This document shows positions 15,767 to 24,995 of a DNA stretch of 64,000 bases, piece by piece (positions within the stretch are counted from its first letter, which is position 1; every line of letters begins with the position of its first letter). The DNA lies in the NCBI RefSeq assembly GCF_008728195.1, contig NZ_CP031598.1:3906001-3970000 (forward strand). Reading direction: 5' to 3'. The notes below the pieces were generated by a model. That model saw only the letters and a program-made list of their open reading frames with translations. It did no database searches and was not told where the DNA came from. Both the position numbers and the translations under genes were made by a program. The DNA comes from Roseovarius indicus (lineage in GTDB: Bacteria > Pseudomonadota > Alphaproteobacteria > Rhodobacterales > Rhodobacteraceae).

Positions 15767-16225
15767 ATGAAATTTTCTGACCAGGAAAAAGCCCTTCTCC
15801 GGGAAATCCAGCAAGACAGCGCCGCCTCCCTCGCCGCGCTGGCCGACCGCGTCGGCATGGCCCAAAGCACCCTCTGGCGCAAATTGCAGGAGTTCGACGC
15901 CGCCGGCATCGTCACCGCCCGCGTGGCCCTCCTCGACCCCGCCAAAGTCGGCGCCAAGCTCTGCGTCTTCGCCACCGTCTCGCTGCAGGACCACTCCGAA
16001 GCCTCCCTCGCCGCCTTCTCCCGCCTCGTCGACCGGCACCCCGAAATCCTCGAATGCCACGCCATCACCGGCACCGCCGACTACATGCTGAAGATCCACA
16101 CGGCCGACGTCGAAAGCTACGAACATTTCATGACCCACGCCCTTCTGCGCAGCGACGTGGTCCAGGCCGTCCACTCCAGCTTCTCCCTGAAGGCGCTCAA
16201 ACGGACAACGTCCCTCCCGGTCTGA
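15767..16225 (+). CDS. Lrp/AsnC family regulator, probably controlling phhA
   Basis: A 152-residue protein with an N-terminal winged helix (SDQEKALLREIQQDS, then LADRVGMAQSTLWRKLQ as recognition helix) and a C-terminal RAM ligand/oligomerisation domain (CHAITGTADYMLKIHTAD). It is divergent from phhA, a genomic arrangement repeatedly seen for phenylalanine hydroxylase regulators. The ATG is 28 bp after the inverted repeat. A second Lrp/AsnC paralogue of the same length is at 35896. Confidence 0.92.
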   Translation: MKFSDQEKALLREIQQDSAASLAALADRVGMAQSTLWRKLQEFDAAGIVTARVALLDPAKVGAKLCVFATVSLQDHSEASLAAFSRLVDRHPEILECHAITGTADYMLKIHTADVESYEHFMTHALLRSDVVQAVHSSFSLKALKRTTSLPV

Positions 16226-16273
16226 CTGTCGGAATTTGAGTATTTTCAGAACAATGAAAGAGCAGACGCCCTG

Positions 16274-16349
16274 CTTCTTCTTGGTGGCAAATATCCCGGG
16301 GGGAGCGTTGAAATCCCAAAGGATTTCAACGTGGGGGGCAGCGCCCCCA
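16274..16349 (-). repeat. dispersed intergenic repeat, copy 2
   Basis: Inverse orientation of the element at 2944-3018, with the same module order on the minus strand: G/C-run hairpin, GTTGAAATCC/GGATTTCAAC hairpin, CTCCCCCCGGGATATTT, then AAGAAG. It again sits between convergent genes (Lrp regulator and FAD oxidase). The arms are conserved, loops and spacers vary. Confidence 0.75.
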
Positions 16350-16355
16350 AAAACC

Positions 16356-17774
16356 TCACTCACCCCGCAACACAGCCCCCGGGTTCATGATCCCCACCGG
16401 GTCCAGCGCCGCCTTGATCGCCCGCATCGCCGACAGTTTCACCGGGTCGCCATAGCGCTCCAGGTCATCGACCTTCAGCCGCCCGACCCCATGCTCGGCA
16501 CTCACCGACCCGCCCAGCGCGTGCACCAGGTCATGCACCGCCCGCTTGATCTCGTCCCTTTGCCCGGCAAACGCCTCCTTCTGCTCCCCCTTGGGAGGGA
16601 AGACGTTGTAATGCAGGTTCCCGTCACCCACATGCCCGAAGCAATTCACCCGGAACGCCCCCAGCGCGGCAATCGCCTCGTTGCCCCGCGCAATGAACTC
16701 CGGCAACTCCCCCAGCGGCACGGAAATATCGTGAGAACTGACCGACCCGATCCGCCGATTGGCCTCGGGGATCGTCTCCCGCACCTCCCAGAACTCGGCC
16801 CGCTGCGCCTCCGACTGCGCCACCATCCCGTCGCTCACCAGCCCGCCCTCGAACGCCTCGGCAAAAAGCGCCTCCAACGCCCCCGCCGGCTCCAGCCCCT
16901 TGGCCAGCCCGATATCGATCAGCACCAGCCACTCCGGCGGTTCAGCAAACGGCAGCCTCACATCCGGCATCGTCTCCGCCAGGAACTCGAGCCCCGCCCG
17001 GTGCATCAGCTCGAAGGCCGACACCCCTTCGGCCAGATGCTCCCGCGCCAGCGCCAGCAACTTCAACGCCGCGACCGGATCAGGCACGGCCATCAACGCC
17101 GTCCCTTCCCCCGACGGCTTCGGATGCAGCACCAGCACCGCCGCCGTGATCACCCCCAGCGTCCCTTCCGAGCCGATCAGCAGGTCGCGCAGGTCGTACC
17201 CCATGTTATCCTTCCGAAGCCGCCGCAGCCCGTGCCAGACCTGCCCGTCCGGCAGCACCGCCTCCAGCCCCAGGCACAGGTCGCGCGCATTGCCATAGCG
17301 CAGCACGTTCACCCCGCCCGCATTGGTGGCCAGCATCCCCCCGATCCGCGCACTTCCCTTGGCGGCGATCGACAGCGGAAACAGCCGGTCCTCGGCCTCG
17401 GCCGCCGCGTGGATATCCGACAGGATCGCCCCCGCCTCGACCTCCATCACGTTCTCCTCGGGCCAGATACCTCGCACCTTCCGCATCCGTTCGAGGCTCA
17501 GCAGCACGGGCGCCGGCCCCTCCGCCGCGATCTGCCCGCCGACCAACCCCGTGCCGCCGCCATAGGGCACCACCGGCACCTTCGCCTCCGCCGCCAAGCG
17601 CACACAGGCCGCCACATCCTCCACGCAATCCGGCGTCACCAGCACCCCGGCCTGGCCGGCCCAGCGCCCGCGCGGCTCCTCCAGGTAGGCCGGCGTCACC
17701 TCGCGAAATGCCGCCGCGGGCAGCACCTCGCGCAGCCGCGCAACAAACGCCTCGTCCACGGAATTCAACGCCAT
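16356..17774 (-). CDS. FAD-binding oxidoreductase, GlcD / D-lactate or 2-hydroxyglutarate dehydrogenase type
   Basis: A 472-residue flavoprotein of the VAO/PCMH superfamily. The N-terminal FAD domain has VVPYGGGTGLVGGQ and SARIGGMLATNAGG. The C-terminal FAD-oxidase domain holds FGHVGDGNLHYNVF (the metal-binding HxGDGNLH motif) and SVSAEHGVGRLK, closing with KAALDPVGIMNPG. These place it among D-2-hydroxyacid dehydrogenases that pass electrons to quinone or an electron-transfer flavoprotein. Substrate (D-lactate, glycolate or D-2-hydroxyglutarate) is undecided. It is transcribed separately from AsmA, 29 bp upstream. Confidence 0.9.
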   Translation of the reverse strand: MALNSVDEAFVARLREVLPAAAFREVTPAYLEEPRGRWAGQAGVLVTPDCVEDVAACVRLAAEAKVPVVPYGGGTGLVGGQIAAEGPAPVLLSLERMRKVRGIWPEENVMEVEAGAILSDIHAAAEAEDRLFPLSIAAKGSARIGGMLATNAGGVNVLRYGNARDLCLGLEAVLPDGQVWHGLRRLRKDNMGYDLRDLLIGSEGTLGVITAAVLVLHPKPSGEGTALMAVPDPVAALKLLALAREHLAEGVSAFELMHRAGLEFLAETMPDVRLPFAEPPEWLVLIDIGLAKGLEPAGALEALFAEAFEGGLVSDGMVAQSEAQRAEFWEVRETIPEANRRIGSVSSHDISVPLGELPEFIARGNEAIAALGAFRVNCFGHVGDGNLHYNVFPPKGEQKEAFAGQRDEIKRAVHDLVHALGGSVSAEHGVGRLKVDDLERYGDPVKLSAMRAIKAALDPVGIMNPGAVLRGE

Positions 17775-17803
17775 ATCAACCCCTTGCGCCCCGATCCTTC
17801 AGC

Positions 17804-19765
17804 TCACTCGAAAAGCTTCAGAAGCCCTTTCGTGGCCTCCTCCTCAAGCTTGCGCTTCAGCGCATCCTCGACCGACTCGTTCTCTTCCAGCTCGACGCCC
17901 AGCTCCTTCTCGACGGCGCGCCGCACCTCCTCCTCGGCCTTGTCCTCCAACTCGTCCTTCTCGTCCCGGAAGTTCCGGTCGATCGCCGCTTCCATGTCCG
18001 GCAGGATCTCCGGATCGCTCCACGCCCCGCGGATCCGAACCGGAATGGCCAGCCCCTTGGTGCTTTCCCCCTCCAGCAGGATCGGGGTGAACAGGTAATC
18101 GATCCGCCGCTTGCCAAGCGAGACGACACCCTCCCCCTCGGCCTTCGCCAGCGGAAGCTGCAACAGCAGGTCGTCGTTCCGGGCAAACCCGTTCTCCATG
18201 GTAAATGTCGCGCCCATCGTGTCGAAAATCGTCGTCCCGCCACTCGCCACGCCCGACCGCATCAGCTTGTCCAGGTCGATGCCGGAGATCACCCCGCGCC
18301 CCGTCTGGAAAGCGCCCTTGCCGCTCAGCGACTCCATGATCGCCTGCTGCGAGGCCCCCACGCCGAGGAAGCTCAGGCTCGCATCCGCCTCGCCCGAAAA
18401 CCGCGTGATCCCGGCGGCATCGGTCAGGAAGCTCTCCATGTCGATCCCGGCCGCCTTCAGGTCACCGCCGACCGAAAGGCCCGAGCGATTGTTCACCACG
18501 AAATTCCCGGTAATCAAGGCCTTGTAGGCCCGAACTTCACGCAGATCGAACACCAGCCGTGACCGGTCGAGCGTGATCATCGAGCGCACATTGCCCACCT
18601 TCAGATCGCCGAGATCGACGCTCTCGGCCGTCAACGCGATCTCGCCATTGGCCAGGGCCAGCGCCGAGGCATCGATCGGCTCGGTCGACCACCCCTGGTC
18701 CGCCGCCACCGTCGCCCGGCCGGTGCTCTCGCCCGACCCGCTCTCGCCGCCCATCCGCGTCAGGTCAAGCTGGCCCGCGTTGATCTGCGCCGACACGTCC
18801 GGCCGCTCGCCGCCCAGCGCCACGTCGACCGCCCCGGCGATCCGGTTGCCGTCCAGTTGCAACGCCACCTCGCGCAGCGACAGCCGCTGATCGGCGCTGT
18901 ATGTCACCAGCGTCTCGCCATTCACGCTCCGCCCCAGCCCCGCCGGGATCTCCGCCGCCGGCAGCCCCAGCGCCGCCATGAAGGCGCCCGTATCCGCCAC
19001 GGCCATCGTCAGCCGCCCCTGCGCCTCGGGCGCCGCACTCGCCCGGCCCAGGAAGGTCACCTCGCCGCCCTCGGTGCTGACCGTCGCCTTCACGTCGCTC
19101 ACCGCCCCGTCGATGAAATCGCCCACGCGGTCCAGATACCCTTCGATCCGCACCGCCTCGGCTGCGGGGCGCAGCGTCATGTCGAAGGTCGCCCGCCCCT
19201 CGTATTCCGGCCAGCGCAGGTCGAACGCCATGCCCGCCATCTCGGTCCGCTCGCCGGTGCCGTGATCGGTGTAAATCAGCGTCGCATCCTCGATCAGCGC
19301 CCGGTCAAGCGTCAGCGCCAGCCGGTCCGACCGCGCCGGCGCCGTGCCCTCACCGGCCTGCCCCGACGGCGCCACGCCCTCGACGCCCAGCTCCCAGTTC
19401 ACCCGGCCATCCGACGCCTTCTCGAGGTTGATCACCGGCCCCTCGGCCTCCAGCCCCGTGATCCGGATATCCCCGCCCCACAGCGCCTGCATCTCCACCC
19501 CGATCTTCAGGCTCTCGGCCCGGAACATCGGCGTCCCGTCGGTCCAGTCGGCATTGGCCACCGTGACCTGCCCGGTGCTCACGCCGAGAATGGGATAGAA
19601 GCTCAGCGTCGTGTCGCCCGACATCGTCACCTCGCGCCCCGTCCAGCTCGACAACTGGCCCGCCGCCACCTTGGCGATCTTGTCGCCCGGCAGCAAAAGG
19701 AACACCCCGGCCACCAGCACCACCGCCAGCAGCAAAAGCCCGAACGCCCGCACGATCCACCGCAT
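17804..19765 (-). CDS. AsmA family protein
   Basis: A 653-residue protein with one N-terminal membrane helix (residues 3-25, [20 protein letters not shown]), followed by a large beta-rich periplasmic body typical of AsmA/TamB-like repeating beta-groove proteins. Landmarks are [20 protein letters not shown] near residue 40 and the C-terminal AsmA_2 signature [18 protein letters not shown]. It ends in a charged coiled coil. AsmA-like proteins are linked to phospholipid traffic and outer-membrane assembly. ATG 19765 is used instead of a far upstream frame that would run through the rimO promoter and gene. Confidence 0.88.
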   Translation of the reverse strand: MRWIVRAFGLLLLAVVLVAGVFLLLPGDKIAKVAAGQLSSWTGREVTMSGDTTLSFYPILGVSTGQVTVANADWTDGTPMFRAESLKIGVEMQALWGGDIRITGLEAEGPVINLEKASDGRVNWELGVEGVAPSGQAGEGTAPARSDRLALTLDRALIEDATLIYTDHGTGERTEMAGMAFDLRWPEYEGRATFDMTLRPAAEAVRIEGYLDRVGDFIDGAVSDVKATVSTEGGEVTFLGRASAAPEAQGRLTMAVADTGAFMAALGLPAAEIPAGLGRSVNGETLVTYSADQRLSLREVALQLDGNRIAGAVDVALGGERPDVSAQINAGQLDLTRMGGESGSGESTGRATVAADQGWSTEPIDASALALANGEIALTAESVDLGDLKVGNVRSMITLDRSRLVFDLREVRAYKALITGNFVVNNRSGLSVGGDLKAAGIDMESFLTDAAGITRFSGEADASLSFLGVGASQQAIMESLSGKGAFQTGRGVISGIDLDKLMRSGVASGGTTIFDTMGATFTMENGFARNDDLLLQLPLAKAEGEGVVSLGKRRIDYLFTPILLEGESTKGLAIPVRIRGAWSDPEILPDMEAAIDRNFRDEKDELEDKAEEEVRRAVEKELGVELEENESVEDALKRKLEEEATKGLLKLFE

Positions 19766-19870
19766 ACCGCTCACCCTCCACGTCTTTTCCCGAAGGTTAG
19801 GCCTGCCGGCGCCGCCCAACAACCGTGTTTTCACTTTCGCGGTCCCGCCCGAGCCACTATATCGCGCCAC

Positions 19871-21244
19871 ATGAGCACCAATCCCCCCGACCTGCGCCCC
19901 GATCTCGCGCGCTCCACCATTTCCGAAGCCAGCCGCCCCGGCCAGCCGGTCATCGGCATGGTCTCGCTGGGCTGCCCCAAGGCGCTGGTCGACAGCGAAC
20001 GCATCCTCACGCGGCTCAGGGCCGAGGGCTACGGCATCTCCCCCGATTACAGCGGGGCCGACGCGGTCATCGTCAACACCTGCGGCTTCCTCGACAGCGC
20101 CAAGGCCGAAAGCCTCGAAGCCATCGGTGAAGCGCTGCAGGAAAACGGTCGCGTCATCGTCACCGGCTGCCTCGGCGCCGAGCCGGAATACATCACCGGC
20201 ACCCACCCCAAGGTGCTCGCGGTCACCGGGCCCCACCAGTACGAACAGGTGCTCGACGCGGTCCATTCCGCCGTTCCCCCCAGCCCCGATCCCTTTGTCG
20301 ACCTGCTCCCCTCCTCGGGCGTGAAACTCACTCCCCGGCATTACAGTTACCTCAAGATTTCAGAGGGTTGTAACCACAAGTGCAAGTTCTGCATCATCCC
20401 CGACATGCGCGGCCGCCTCGCGTCGCGCCCGGCCCATGCGGTGCTGCGCGAAGCCGAGAAGCTGGTCGAGAACGGGGTCAAGGAACTGCTCGTCATCAGC
20501 CAGGACACCTCCGCCTACGGGGTCGATACCAAGCACGCCGAAACCGGCGGCCACCGCGCCCATATCACCGACCTCGCCCGTGACTTGGGCGACCTCGGGG
20601 CGTGGGTCCGCCTGCATTACGTCTACCCCTATCCGCATGTGCGCGACCTCATCCCGCTGATGGCCGAGGGCCGCATACTGCCCTACCTCGACATCCCCTT
20701 CCAGCACGCCCATCCCGACACGCTCAAACGCATGGCCCGGCCGGCGGCGGCGGCAAAGACCCTCGACGAAATCAACGCCTGGCGAGCGATCTGCCCCGAT
20801 ATCGCCCTGCGCTCGACCTTCATCGTCGGCTACCCGGGCGAAACCGAGGAAGAATTCCAGACCCTCCTCGACTGGCTCGATGAGGCCCGGCTCGACCGCG
20901 TCGGCTGCTTCAAATACGAGAACGTCGAAGGCGCCCGCTCCAACGACCTCCCCGACCACGTGCCCGAACCGGTCAAGCAAGAGCGCTGGGAGCGGTTTAT
21001 GGAAAAGGCACAGGCCATTTCCGAGGAAAAACTGGCCGCCAAGGTCGGATCTGTGCAAGACGTGATCGTCGACGATATCGACGAAGACGGCATCGCCACC
21101 TGCCGCACCAAGGCCGACGCCCCCGAAATCGACGGCTGCCTCTTCATCGACGAGGGCACCGAAACCCTCTCGGTCGGCGACATCGTCTCGGTCGAGGTGG
21201 ACGAGGCGGGGGAGTACGATCTGTGGGGGCAGTTTCGCCCCTGA
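19871..21244 (+). CDS. rimO: ribosomal protein S12 (aspartate) methylthiotransferase
   Basis: A 457-residue radical-SAM enzyme that methylthiolates Asp of ribosomal protein uS12. The N-terminal cluster-binding domain supplies three cysteines ([35 protein letters not shown]). The radical-SAM CxxxCxxC motif is in [18 protein letters not shown], and a C-terminal TRAM domain ends the protein. ATG 19871 is chosen because the open frame upstream crosses the AsmA gene on the other strand. It is a single gene, divergent from AsmA. Confidence 0.96.
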   Translation: MSTNPPDLRPDLARSTISEASRPGQPVIGMVSLGCPKALVDSERILTRLRAEGYGISPDYSGADAVIVNTCGFLDSAKAESLEAIGEALQENGRVIVTGCLGAEPEYITGTHPKVLAVTGPHQYEQVLDAVHSAVPPSPDPFVDLLPSSGVKLTPRHYSYLKISEGCNHKCKFCIIPDMRGRLASRPAHAVLREAEKLVENGVKELLVISQDTSAYGVDTKHAETGGHRAHITDLARDLGDLGAWVRLHYVYPYPHVRDLIPLMAEGRILPYLDIPFQHAHPDTLKRMARPAAAAKTLDEINAWRAICPDIALRSTFIVGYPGETEEEFQTLLDWLDEARLDRVGCFKYENVEGARSNDLPDHVPEPVKQERWERFMEKAQAISEEKLAAKVGSVQDVIVDDIDEDGIATCRTKADAPEIDGCLFIDEGTETLSVGDIVSVEVDEAGEYDLWGQFRP

Positions 21245-21378
21245 AGGCGTTGACATATCATCGGTTTTTCCGCTCCCGCCAAATGGCAGGCCCGGTCACA
21301 CAGGTGACATCGAAAGCCTCTATCTGATCGGAGAGCAGGCCCGCGCCCGGATGACATCTCGACCAAAAGGACCGCCCC

Positions 21379-22098
21379 ATGCCCCTCGAACAGATAGACG
21401 CAAACATCTGGCTGGCCGAGGGCGAGATCGTCAGTTTCCACGGCTTTCCCTACCCGACCCGCGCGATCATCATCCGCCTGCCCGACGGCGCCCTCTGGGT
21501 CTGGTCCCCCATCGCCCTGACCGACGAGCTCCAAGCTGAAATCGACGCGCTCGGCCCCGTCGCCCACCTCATCAGCCCCAACGCCATCCACCACCTCTAC
21601 ATGGGCGACTGGAAGGAAGCCTACCCCAAGGCCGCCCTCTGGGGCCCGCCCGCGACCATCGCCAAGCGCACCGACCTCACCTTCACCAGCACGCTCGACG
21701 ACACCGCGCCGCCCGCCTGGGCCGGCACCATCGACCAGTGGAACCTCCAGATCGGCCGGAAATTCAGCGAGGTGATCTTCCTCCACCGCCCCTCCCGAAC
21801 GGCCATCCTCACCGACACGATCGAGGCCTTCGACACGGGCTTCCTGCAACGCCACTGGAGCGTCTGGCAACGCTGGGTCGCGCATATCCTCGGCATCACC
21901 AACGACCCGGGCTGCGCACCCCTCGACCTGCGCCTGCTGACCCTGCCCCGCCGCGGCCCCATCCGCGCCCGCGTGCAGCAACTGATCGACAGCAAACCGG
22001 CCCGCGTCATCATGGCCCACGGTGTCTGGCAGCGCGACAACGGTGCCGCCTGGCTCGCCCGCGCCTTCCGCTGGCTGCGCGTAAACCCGCCCAGCTAG
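21379..22098 (+). CDS. DUF4336 domain protein (metallo-hydrolase-like fold)
   Basis: A 239-residue soluble protein. The segments IDANIWLAEGEIVSFHGFPYPTR (split around residues 5-27) and LISPNAIHHLYMGDWKEAYP are typical of DUF4336. That family keeps the metallo-beta-lactamase outline but lacks the full HxHxDH metal site, and here only NAIHHLYMGDW remains. No catalytic function is established. It follows rimO by 134 bp, in which a GTCAC-acag-GTGAC inverted repeat (21295-21308) is visible. A GGACC purine run lies before the ATG. Confidence 0.82.
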   Translation: MPLEQIDANIWLAEGEIVSFHGFPYPTRAIIIRLPDGALWVWSPIALTDELQAEIDALGPVAHLISPNAIHHLYMGDWKEAYPKAALWGPPATIAKRTDLTFTSTLDDTAPPAWAGTIDQWNLQIGRKFSEVIFLHRPSRTAILTDTIEAFDTGFLQRHWSVWQRWVAHILGITNDPGCAPLDLRLLTLPRRGPIRARVQQLIDSKPARVIMAHGVWQRDNGAAWLARAFRWLRVNPPS

Positions 22099-22265
22099 GC
22101 CCGGCGCCCAGGGAACCTTTCCCGCCCCCGCCGCTTGACCTTTTGCATGACGTCGCGTCGGGCCCTGTTTCCTTACCGGCAGAAACAAACCACAATTCGG
22201 TGCGTTTGCCGACATCAAGATGTCGTGGATCTATGCCCCAATAGGCGCGGAGGAGAAACGCGCAC

Positions 22266-22919
22266 ATGTCGTATCCGAACTACACCCGGGCCGAACGCTG
22301 GGCCGACGGTATCGTCCACGTCATCGGCGTCACGGCGGCGCTGGCCGGCGTCGCCACCATCTTCTTCATGTGGTACCAGCACATGCCGTGGTCGACCTTC
22401 GTCGCCACCTCCGTCTATGCCGCCGGGCTGATCCTCATGCTGTCGGCCTCGGCCGCCTATCACCTCGGCGCCTATACCGCCGCCCGCCCGATCCTGCGCC
22501 GCCTCGACCACGCGGCCATCTACCTCAAGATCGCCGGCACCTTCACGCCCCTCAGCGTGCTGCTCGGCACCGCCTTCGGCTACATCATCCTCGGGGTGGT
22601 CTGGCTTCTGGCGCTGGTGGGCGCCGGGGCGAAACTCATGGCCGCCCGCGGCGCAATGAGCACCGGCTGGTGGCCACAGGTCGCCCTCGGCTGGATCGGC
22701 GTCGCCCTCATCATCCCGCTCTGGACATTGCTGCCCCCGCAAAGTCTCTGGCTCATCCTCACCGGCGGCATCATCTACTCCGTCGCGGTGATCTTCTACT
22801 GCTGGGAGACCCTGCGCTTTTCAAACGCCATCTGGCACGCCTTCGTGCTGGTGGCCACCGGCTGCTTCTTCATGGGCATCTCGGCGGCGCTCGCCAAGGC
22901 GGTTCAGATCCCGCTCTAG
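22266..22919 (+). CDS. trhA: hemolysin III / PAQR family membrane protein
   Basis: A 217-residue seven-helix membrane protein. The N-terminal ERWADGIVHVIGVTAAL (conserved E...D...H), SASAAYHLG and the late IWHAFVLVATGCFFMGI form the PAQR metal-site residues. The family is linked to membrane lipid homeostasis, and the hemolysin name is historical. GGAGGAG lies 10 bp before the ATG. It converges on the DUF6455 operon, with stops separated by one base, so no separate terminator fits between them. Confidence 0.9.
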   Translation: MSYPNYTRAERWADGIVHVIGVTAALAGVATIFFMWYQHMPWSTFVATSVYAAGLILMLSASAAYHLGAYTAARPILRRLDHAAIYLKIAGTFTPLSVLLGTAFGYIILGVVWLLALVGAGAKLMAARGAMSTGWWPQVALGWIGVALIIPLWTLLPPQSLWLILTGGIIYSVAVIFYCWETLRFSNAIWHAFVLVATGCFFMGISAALAKAVQIPL

Positions 22920-22920
22920 C

Positions 22921-23208
22921 TTACGCCCGCGCCGGTTTCGGCTGCCGGATCAACGCGTTCAGAACGCCCGCGTTGGCGCAATGGCCCGGCACCTCGGCCG
23001 CCCCGGCGCCGTTCTCCGCCAGCCACTGCTCGCAGGCCCCGGCATGGGCGCACATCCGGCACCGCGTCACCATCGCCGCATAGTCGGCAGCACACAAATC
23101 CTCGCGATACATCGCCTCCGACAGGTTCACGCCCACCGACCGGGCCACGGACCTTGTCAGCCAGAACGCCCGGTTCGGATCGCCCAGATAGCGCAAAACA
23201 GCCGTCAT
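22921..23208 (-). CDS. DUF6455 family Cys-motif protein, third of a tandem triplet
   Basis: A 95-residue protein with the module CRMCAHAGACEQWLAENG followed by VPGHCAN. That is four cysteines spaced CxxC-x5-CxxWL...P-x-x-C, shared by the two neighbours. The N-terminal part (YLGDPNRAFWLTRSVARSVG) is helical. No signal peptide. The start overlaps the previous stop as ATGA at 23205-23208, a sign of translational coupling. The conserved cysteines could hold a metal or Fe-S cluster, which would suit the FNR-type box upstream of the operon, but no activity is known. Confidence 0.82.
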   Translation of the reverse strand: MTAVLRYLGDPNRAFWLTRSVARSVGVNLSEAMYREDLCAADYAAMVTRCRMCAHAGACEQWLAENGAGAAEVPGHCANAGVLNALIRQPKPARA

Positions 23209-23474
23209 CCCGCCAACTCCTCTTCCAGTCGCACCATCGCCAGCCGGGCCCTGTTGCAGCAGGGCTTCGGCGCCACCGCGGCCCCCTGGCCCCCGTCGAG
23301 CCACGCCTCGCAGCCCTTGGTCCACTGGCACCCCCGGCAGGCCCGCACCATCTCGGCCCACTCGTCCTGGTCCAGCCGCCCGGCCGCATAGGCCCCCTCC
23401 ACATCCGTGTCGGTCGCCTTGGCCATGCCCTTGACCAGCAGGAAATGCCGCCGAAGATCGCCCAGGGGTGTCAT
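23205..23474 (-). CDS. DUF6455 family Cys-motif protein, second of a tandem triplet
   Basis: An 89-residue protein with CRGCQWTKGCEAWLDGGQG and KPCCNRARLAM. It has the same CxxC-x4-CxxWL-P-x-C arrangement as its neighbours plus one extra adjacent cysteine near the end. The N-terminus DLRRHFLLVKGMAKATDTDV is amphipathic. It starts 2 bp before the stop of the first triplet member and ends overlapping the third, so the three form one translation-coupled unit. The sequence has diverged more between members than around the cysteines, which argues for an old duplication with a conserved ligand site. Confidence 0.82.
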   Translation of the reverse strand: MTPLGDLRRHFLLVKGMAKATDTDVEGAYAAGRLDQDEWAEMVRACRGCQWTKGCEAWLDGGQGAAVAPKPCCNRARLAMVRLEEELAG

Positions 23475-23476
23475 GA

Positions 23477-23743
23477 TCAGACGTGCTTGCCCTGTTTGAG
23501 AAGTTCGAACAGGTCCACGTTCCGGCACATCCCCGGTGCCTCGGGCGCCACCCCCTCGACCGTCGCCAGCCAGCCCTCGCAGGCCGTCGGGTCGGTGCAG
23601 CCCGTACACCGCAGCACCGCGTCCCCCAGCGTGTCGATCTCCAGCTTGCCCTCCATGATCTTCTCTTCCAGATCGAGGCCAAGGGCATTCGCCATCCGGT
23701 CGACCAGATCGGCATGGCGCTTGTAAGTGAGGTTTGCAGGCAT
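23477..23743 (-). CDS. DUF6455 family Cys-motif protein, first of a tandem triplet
   Basis: An 88-residue protein, most upstream of the triplet: HADLVDRMANALGLDLEEKI, then RCTGCTDPTACEGWL and PGMCRNVDLFELL. Four cysteines follow the family spacing. ATG 23743 is preceded by GGGAGACG. The promoter region holds a perfect TTGAC-N4-GTCAA palindrome 68 bp upstream (see 23811-23824). No membrane segment. It could be a small redox or metal sensor or an adaptor, and this remains open. Confidence 0.82.
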   Translation of the reverse strand: MPANLTYKRHADLVDRMANALGLDLEEKIMEGKLEIDTLGDAVLRCTGCTDPTACEGWLATVEGVAPEAPGMCRNVDLFELLKQGKHV

Positions 23744-23782
23744 TGGTTCGTCTCCCTGTCGCGATGTCAGCGCATGGGAAGA

Positions 23783-23788
23783 ACCCTA
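23783..23788 (-). promoter_or_regulatory. candidate -10 element of the DUF6455 operon
   Basis: Minus-strand TAGGGT. A start point about seven bases downstream (near 23776) would place the FNR-type box centre at about -41.5, the standard class II activator position. The hexamer itself is weak, as expected for an activator-dependent promoter. Confidence 0.4.
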
Positions 23789-23810
23789 CCGGGAGGGGCG
23801 AAACCCGTCC

Positions 23811-23824
23811 TTGACCTGAGTCAA
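23811..23824. promoter_or_regulatory. FNR/CRP-type operator before the DUF6455 operon
   Basis: TTGACCTGAGTCAA, a perfect TTGAC-N4-GTCAA palindrome matching the Fnr/Dnr-type consensus TTGAY-N4-RTCAA. It overlaps the stop codon of the upstream YigZ-like gene and faces the DUF6455 genes at activator distance. Confidence 0.7.
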
Positions 23825-24177
23825 CCGGTGCTTTCCTCCAGCCACGCCCGCACGCAGGTCTGCACATGGCGGAACCGGTCGCCACCCAGGTGCTTGCCGC
23901 CATACCAGCGCGTCACCACCACGATCCGGTCGCTCACGCCCTCGCGTTCCAGCATCCGCAAGATCACGTTCCCGGCCCCCGATTCGCCGTCATCGCCCTT
24001 CAGGGGCGTGCCGTCCGACAGGATCACGGCCCAGGTGTTGTGGGTGGCCTTGGCGAATTTCTTGTCGCGCTTCAGCTCGGCCAGGAAGGCATCCGCCTCC
24101 TCCCGGCTGGTGACCTTGCCGCCGGAAACGGCATATTTCGACCCCCGGTCGCGAACAACGTCAGGCAGTTGAAGCAT
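23821..24177 (-). CDS. YigZ/IMPACT-N (UPF0029) family protein, short form
   Basis: A 118-residue protein consisting of the IMPACT N-terminal fold only: KKFAKATHNTWAVILSDG, the hallmark DDGESGAGNVILRML, and VVTRWYGGKHLGGDRFRH. Full-length YigZ proteins carry a second C-terminal domain that is absent here. The family contacts ribosome-linked or RNA substrates, but no defined reaction is known. It ends inside the FNR-type box and starts 9 bp after the M48 lipoprotein gene on the same strand, so the two are probably co-transcribed. Confidence 0.86.
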   Translation of the reverse strand: MLQLPDVVRDRGSKYAVSGGKVTSREEADAFLAELKRDKKFAKATHNTWAVILSDGTPLKGDDGESGAGNVILRMLEREGVSDRIVVVTRWYGGKHLGGDRFRHVQTCVRAWLEESTG

Positions 24178-24186
24178 GGCGCCCCG

Positions 24187-24879
24187 TCAGAGGCCGGCGG
24201 CCACGCGGCGCACCGTCTCGATCCGCTGCGCGTTGCGCGGGTGCGTGCCCAGGAAACTGTCGCCCGGGTCGGCGATCCGCATGAAATACTCGGCCCCCAG
24301 CACCGGGTCATAGCCCGACTCGTGGGCGATCACGGTGCCGATCGCATCCGCCTCAAGCTCGAAATCCTTGGAATAGCGCCGCGCGCCCACGCCCGCGCCC
24401 ATGTTCACGGCCGCTTCGATCCCGGCGGAATTCGCCCCCGAAAGCGAGGCCAGCCCGCCCATCAGGATCGCCCCCGCCATGGCGTTCTGCTGCTGGCGCG
24501 GAATGTGCCCGGCAATATGGTGCGCCGCCTCGTGGCTCATGACGAAGGCCAGCTGATCGGCATTCTGCACATCCGCCAGAAGCGACCGCGTGAAGGCCAG
24601 GATCGGCCGCCCGTTCTTGTCGAGCGTCTGGTAGGCGTTGGGCTGCAGCCCCTCGCGGTCGTCCAGAACGATGTGGAAATCGCAGTTCGGCGCGCTCGAC
24701 CTCGTCCGGCAGATCCGCTCGGCCACGGGCTCCACCCGGCTGACCACACCCCGGAACCGGTTAATATCGCTTGCCCCGGGCGCTTGCGGCGCCCTCGCCA
24801 CGGCATTGGGCCCGGGGGCCGGCGCGGTGGAAACGCACCCCGCCAGACCGATCATCACACTCAGAAGTAGCCAGCGCAT
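24187..24879 (-). CDS. M48 family metalloprotease, predicted lipoprotein
   Basis: A 230-residue protein with signal peptide and lipobox IGLAGC (Cys at about residue 15), so probably tethered in the periplasm. The zinc site is FVMSHEAAHHIAGH (HExxH) with the third ligand Glu in DFELEADAIGTVIAH, followed by THPRNAQRIETVRR. These are M48 (Oma1/BepA/LoiP-like) features, consistent with turnover of misfolded envelope proteins. ATG 24879 is chosen over the longer frame because the signal peptide starts there. Confidence 0.9.
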   Translation of the reverse strand: MRWLLLSVMIGLAGCVSTAPAPGPNAVARAPQAPGASDINRFRGVVSRVEPVAERICRTRSSAPNCDFHIVLDDREGLQPNAYQTLDKNGRPILAFTRSLLADVQNADQLAFVMSHEAAHHIAGHIPRQQQNAMAGAILMGGLASLSGANSAGIEAAVNMGAGVGARRYSKDFELEADAIGTVIAHESGYDPVLGAEYFMRIADPGDSFLGTHPRNAQRIETVRRVAAGL

Positions 24880-24995
24880 CGATATCCTCAATCGTCTTTC
24901 CCTAGGTTGTAGCAGGGTTTGGCCCGATCTCCAGCCCCCATCCGACAACGGACAACCCCGCTTGCAATGACCCGCCAAGCGAATAAGGTAACCCC

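Noticed and set aside
18857..19870. N-terminal extension of the rimO frame
   Set aside because: It runs antisense through AsmA. RimO proteins start close to the SLGCPKA motif, which fits ATG 19871.
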